A stretch of 8,454 bases of DNA from Spirochaeta sp. (lineage in GTDB: Bacteria > Spirochaetota > Spirochaetia > UBA9216), in the NCBI GenBank assembly GCA_003454605.1, contig DMKD01000028.1, positions 1-8,454 on the forward strand, read 5' to 3'. Each line of letters opens with the position of its first letter. Position 1 is the stretch's first letter. The notes beneath the pieces were generated by a model. That model was given only the letters and a program-made list of their open reading frames with translations, was not told the DNA's origin and searched no databases. Position numbers and translations under genes: made by a program. This document shows, one piece after another, positions 7,925-8,454 of the stretch.

Positions 7925-7954
7925 GGAGTTTGAAAAGCGAACCTTTCAAACTCC
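7925..7954 (+). repeat. Second stem-loop, 11-bp inverted repeat
   Basis: GGAGTTTGAAA (nt 7925-7935) pairs perfectly with TTTCAAACTCC (nt 7944-7954), loop AGCGAACC. It starts two bases after the first hairpin. No T-run follows, so it is not a classical terminator on its own. It may be an mRNA structural element, a protein-binding palindrome or one unit of a dispersed repeat. Confidence 0.6.
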
Positions 7955-7962
7955 GTCATTTT

Positions 7963-7982
7963 ATCCGCCTTCCATGGCGGAT
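7963..7982 (+). repeat. Third stem-loop, 7-bp GC-rich inverted repeat
   Basis: ATCCGCC (nt 7963-7969) pairs with GGCGGAT (nt 7976-7982) around TTCCAT. It ends 13 bases before the ribosome binding site of the cupin gene. With the two hairpins before it, it fills most of the 113-base gap between the GRE and cupin genes. Confidence 0.5.
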
Positions 7983-7995
7983 TGTTATTATTAAT

Positions 7996-8004
7996 GGTGA
8001 GGAG
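7996..8004 (+). promoter_or_regulatory. Ribosome binding site of the cupin gene
   Basis: GGTGAGGAG ends six bases before the ATG at nt 8011. This strong site, placed after three hairpins, fixes the start and shows that the cupin is translated independently of the GRE. Confidence 0.7.
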
Positions 8005-8010
8005 AAATAT

Positions 8011-8454
8011 ATGCAAGTAGAAAAATTGACGGCGCAATCATTTAAGGACTTTGGTCAGCTGCTTACAATCGATGAGGTTGCCGAGGTTAAACCTGAAAAT
8101 GAATTTGACTGGTATGATACTGCCGGCGGAATAGAATTATCAGAGAATTGCTGTACGGGGATGCTTGTATGCAGGCCTAGAGAAAAGAAGGTTGTTAAGA
8201 TGGAGTGCCATACCAGGACATCTGAAGTTCTTACAACACTGGATGGAGACACTGTTTTGGTCGTTGCACCAGCTGGAGACAGTCTTGAAAATAATAATAA
8301 TGCAAAGGCCTTTCTTCTTAAGCAGGGCGCTGTAGTTGTGATGAAAACAGCAACCTGGCACTGGATTCCTTTTCCGGTTAAGGATGAAGATGCAAAAATC
8401 ATGGTTCTTTTTCGTGACGGCACAGGTGCTGATGATTTGAAGAAAGGCCTTTGC
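8011..8454 (+). CDS. AllA-like (ureidoglycolate lyase family) cupin, 3'-truncated
   Basis: 148 codons are open to the window edge with no stop, so the gene is partial, though probably near its end since AllA proteins are about 160-170 aa. The N-terminus (VEKLTAQSFKDFGQLL) matches the family opening, where a Leu-Thr-x2-Phe-x2-(Phe/Tyr)-Gly pattern is usual. A cupin motif 1 of the form H-x4-E-x6-G is seen at His67, Glu72 and Gly79 (CHTRTSEVLTTLDG), followed by LVVAPAGD. The second half has TATWHWIPFP with His117, matching the AllA GTWHxP element, and a final LFRDGTG. Glu65, His67, Glu72 and His117 are candidate metal ligands (inference). AllA itself releases urea from ureidoglycolate in purine breakdown, but no purine gene is seen here. 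A role on a small hydroxy-acid or sugar-derived product of the GRE pathway, or as an isomerase-like cupin, is as likely. The first half (residues 20-45) is unlike classical AllA as I recall it. Confidence 0.75.
   Translation, partial: MQVEKLTAQSFKDFGQLLTIDEVAEVKPENEFDWYDTAGGIELSENCCTGMLVCRPREKKVVKMECHTRTSEVLTTLDGDTVLVVAPAGDSLENNNNAKAFLLKQGAVVVMKTATWHWIPFPVKDEDAKIMVLFRDGTGADDLKKGLC

Noticed and set aside
8055..8423. Minus-strand open frames of 122 and 73 codons over the last gene
   Set aside because: The plus-strand cupin frame explains this stretch, with a strong binding site and family motifs; the antisense peptides are low-complexity Ser/Thr-rich shadows.

Overview
The window holds a single co-directional (+ strand) accessory gene cluster of an anaerobic bacterium. 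The key evidence for an anaerobic lifestyle is a complete glycyl radical enzyme (GRE) and its radical-SAM activase, an oxygen-sensitive pair. Base composition looks moderate (roughly mid-40s % GC by eye) and Shine-Dalgarno sites are mostly strong. A spirochaete or clostridial-type host would fit, but nothing here proves the taxon.

Layout: (1) nt 1-3373 encode a sugar ABC importer of the YtfQRT-YjfF (galactofuranose-type) class. It comprises a 5'-truncated double ATPase, a YtfT-like permease and a YjfF-like permease, tightly packed with a 2-nt gap and a 4-nt overlap. The substrate-binding protein and the first Walker A lie before the window or are absent. (2) nt 3374-3468 is a short gap whose reading frame looks like the C-terminal stub of a lost gene. 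(3) nt 3469-4647 encode a 12-helix MFS carrier of sugar-porter type. (4) nt 4710-5591 encode a GRE activase with the usual CxxxCxxC plus two ferredoxin-like clusters. It overlaps the GRE (nt 5588/5591-7897) by 4 nt. (5) nt 7892-7982 hold three consecutive perfect stem-loops. (6) nt 8011 to the window end encode an AllA-like (ureidoglycolate-lyase-type) cupin, cut off at the right edge.

Working model (inference): the ABC system imports a sugar or sugar-like compound, the MFS carrier moves a related substrate or product, and the GRE performs a radical C-O, C-N or C-C cleavage on an intermediate. The small cupin may isomerise, hydrolyse or otherwise process a product. The GRE has Cys-Asn-Asp where known GRE eliminases have Cys-x-Glu, and its substrate-side motif is also divergent. 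Its reaction therefore cannot be assigned to a characterised GRE class. This is the most promising candidate for something undescribed in the window.

No genes are supported on the minus strand, and no tRNA, rRNA, CRISPR, insertion sequence or bacterial-microcompartment gene was seen. No gap between genes exceeds 120 nt.
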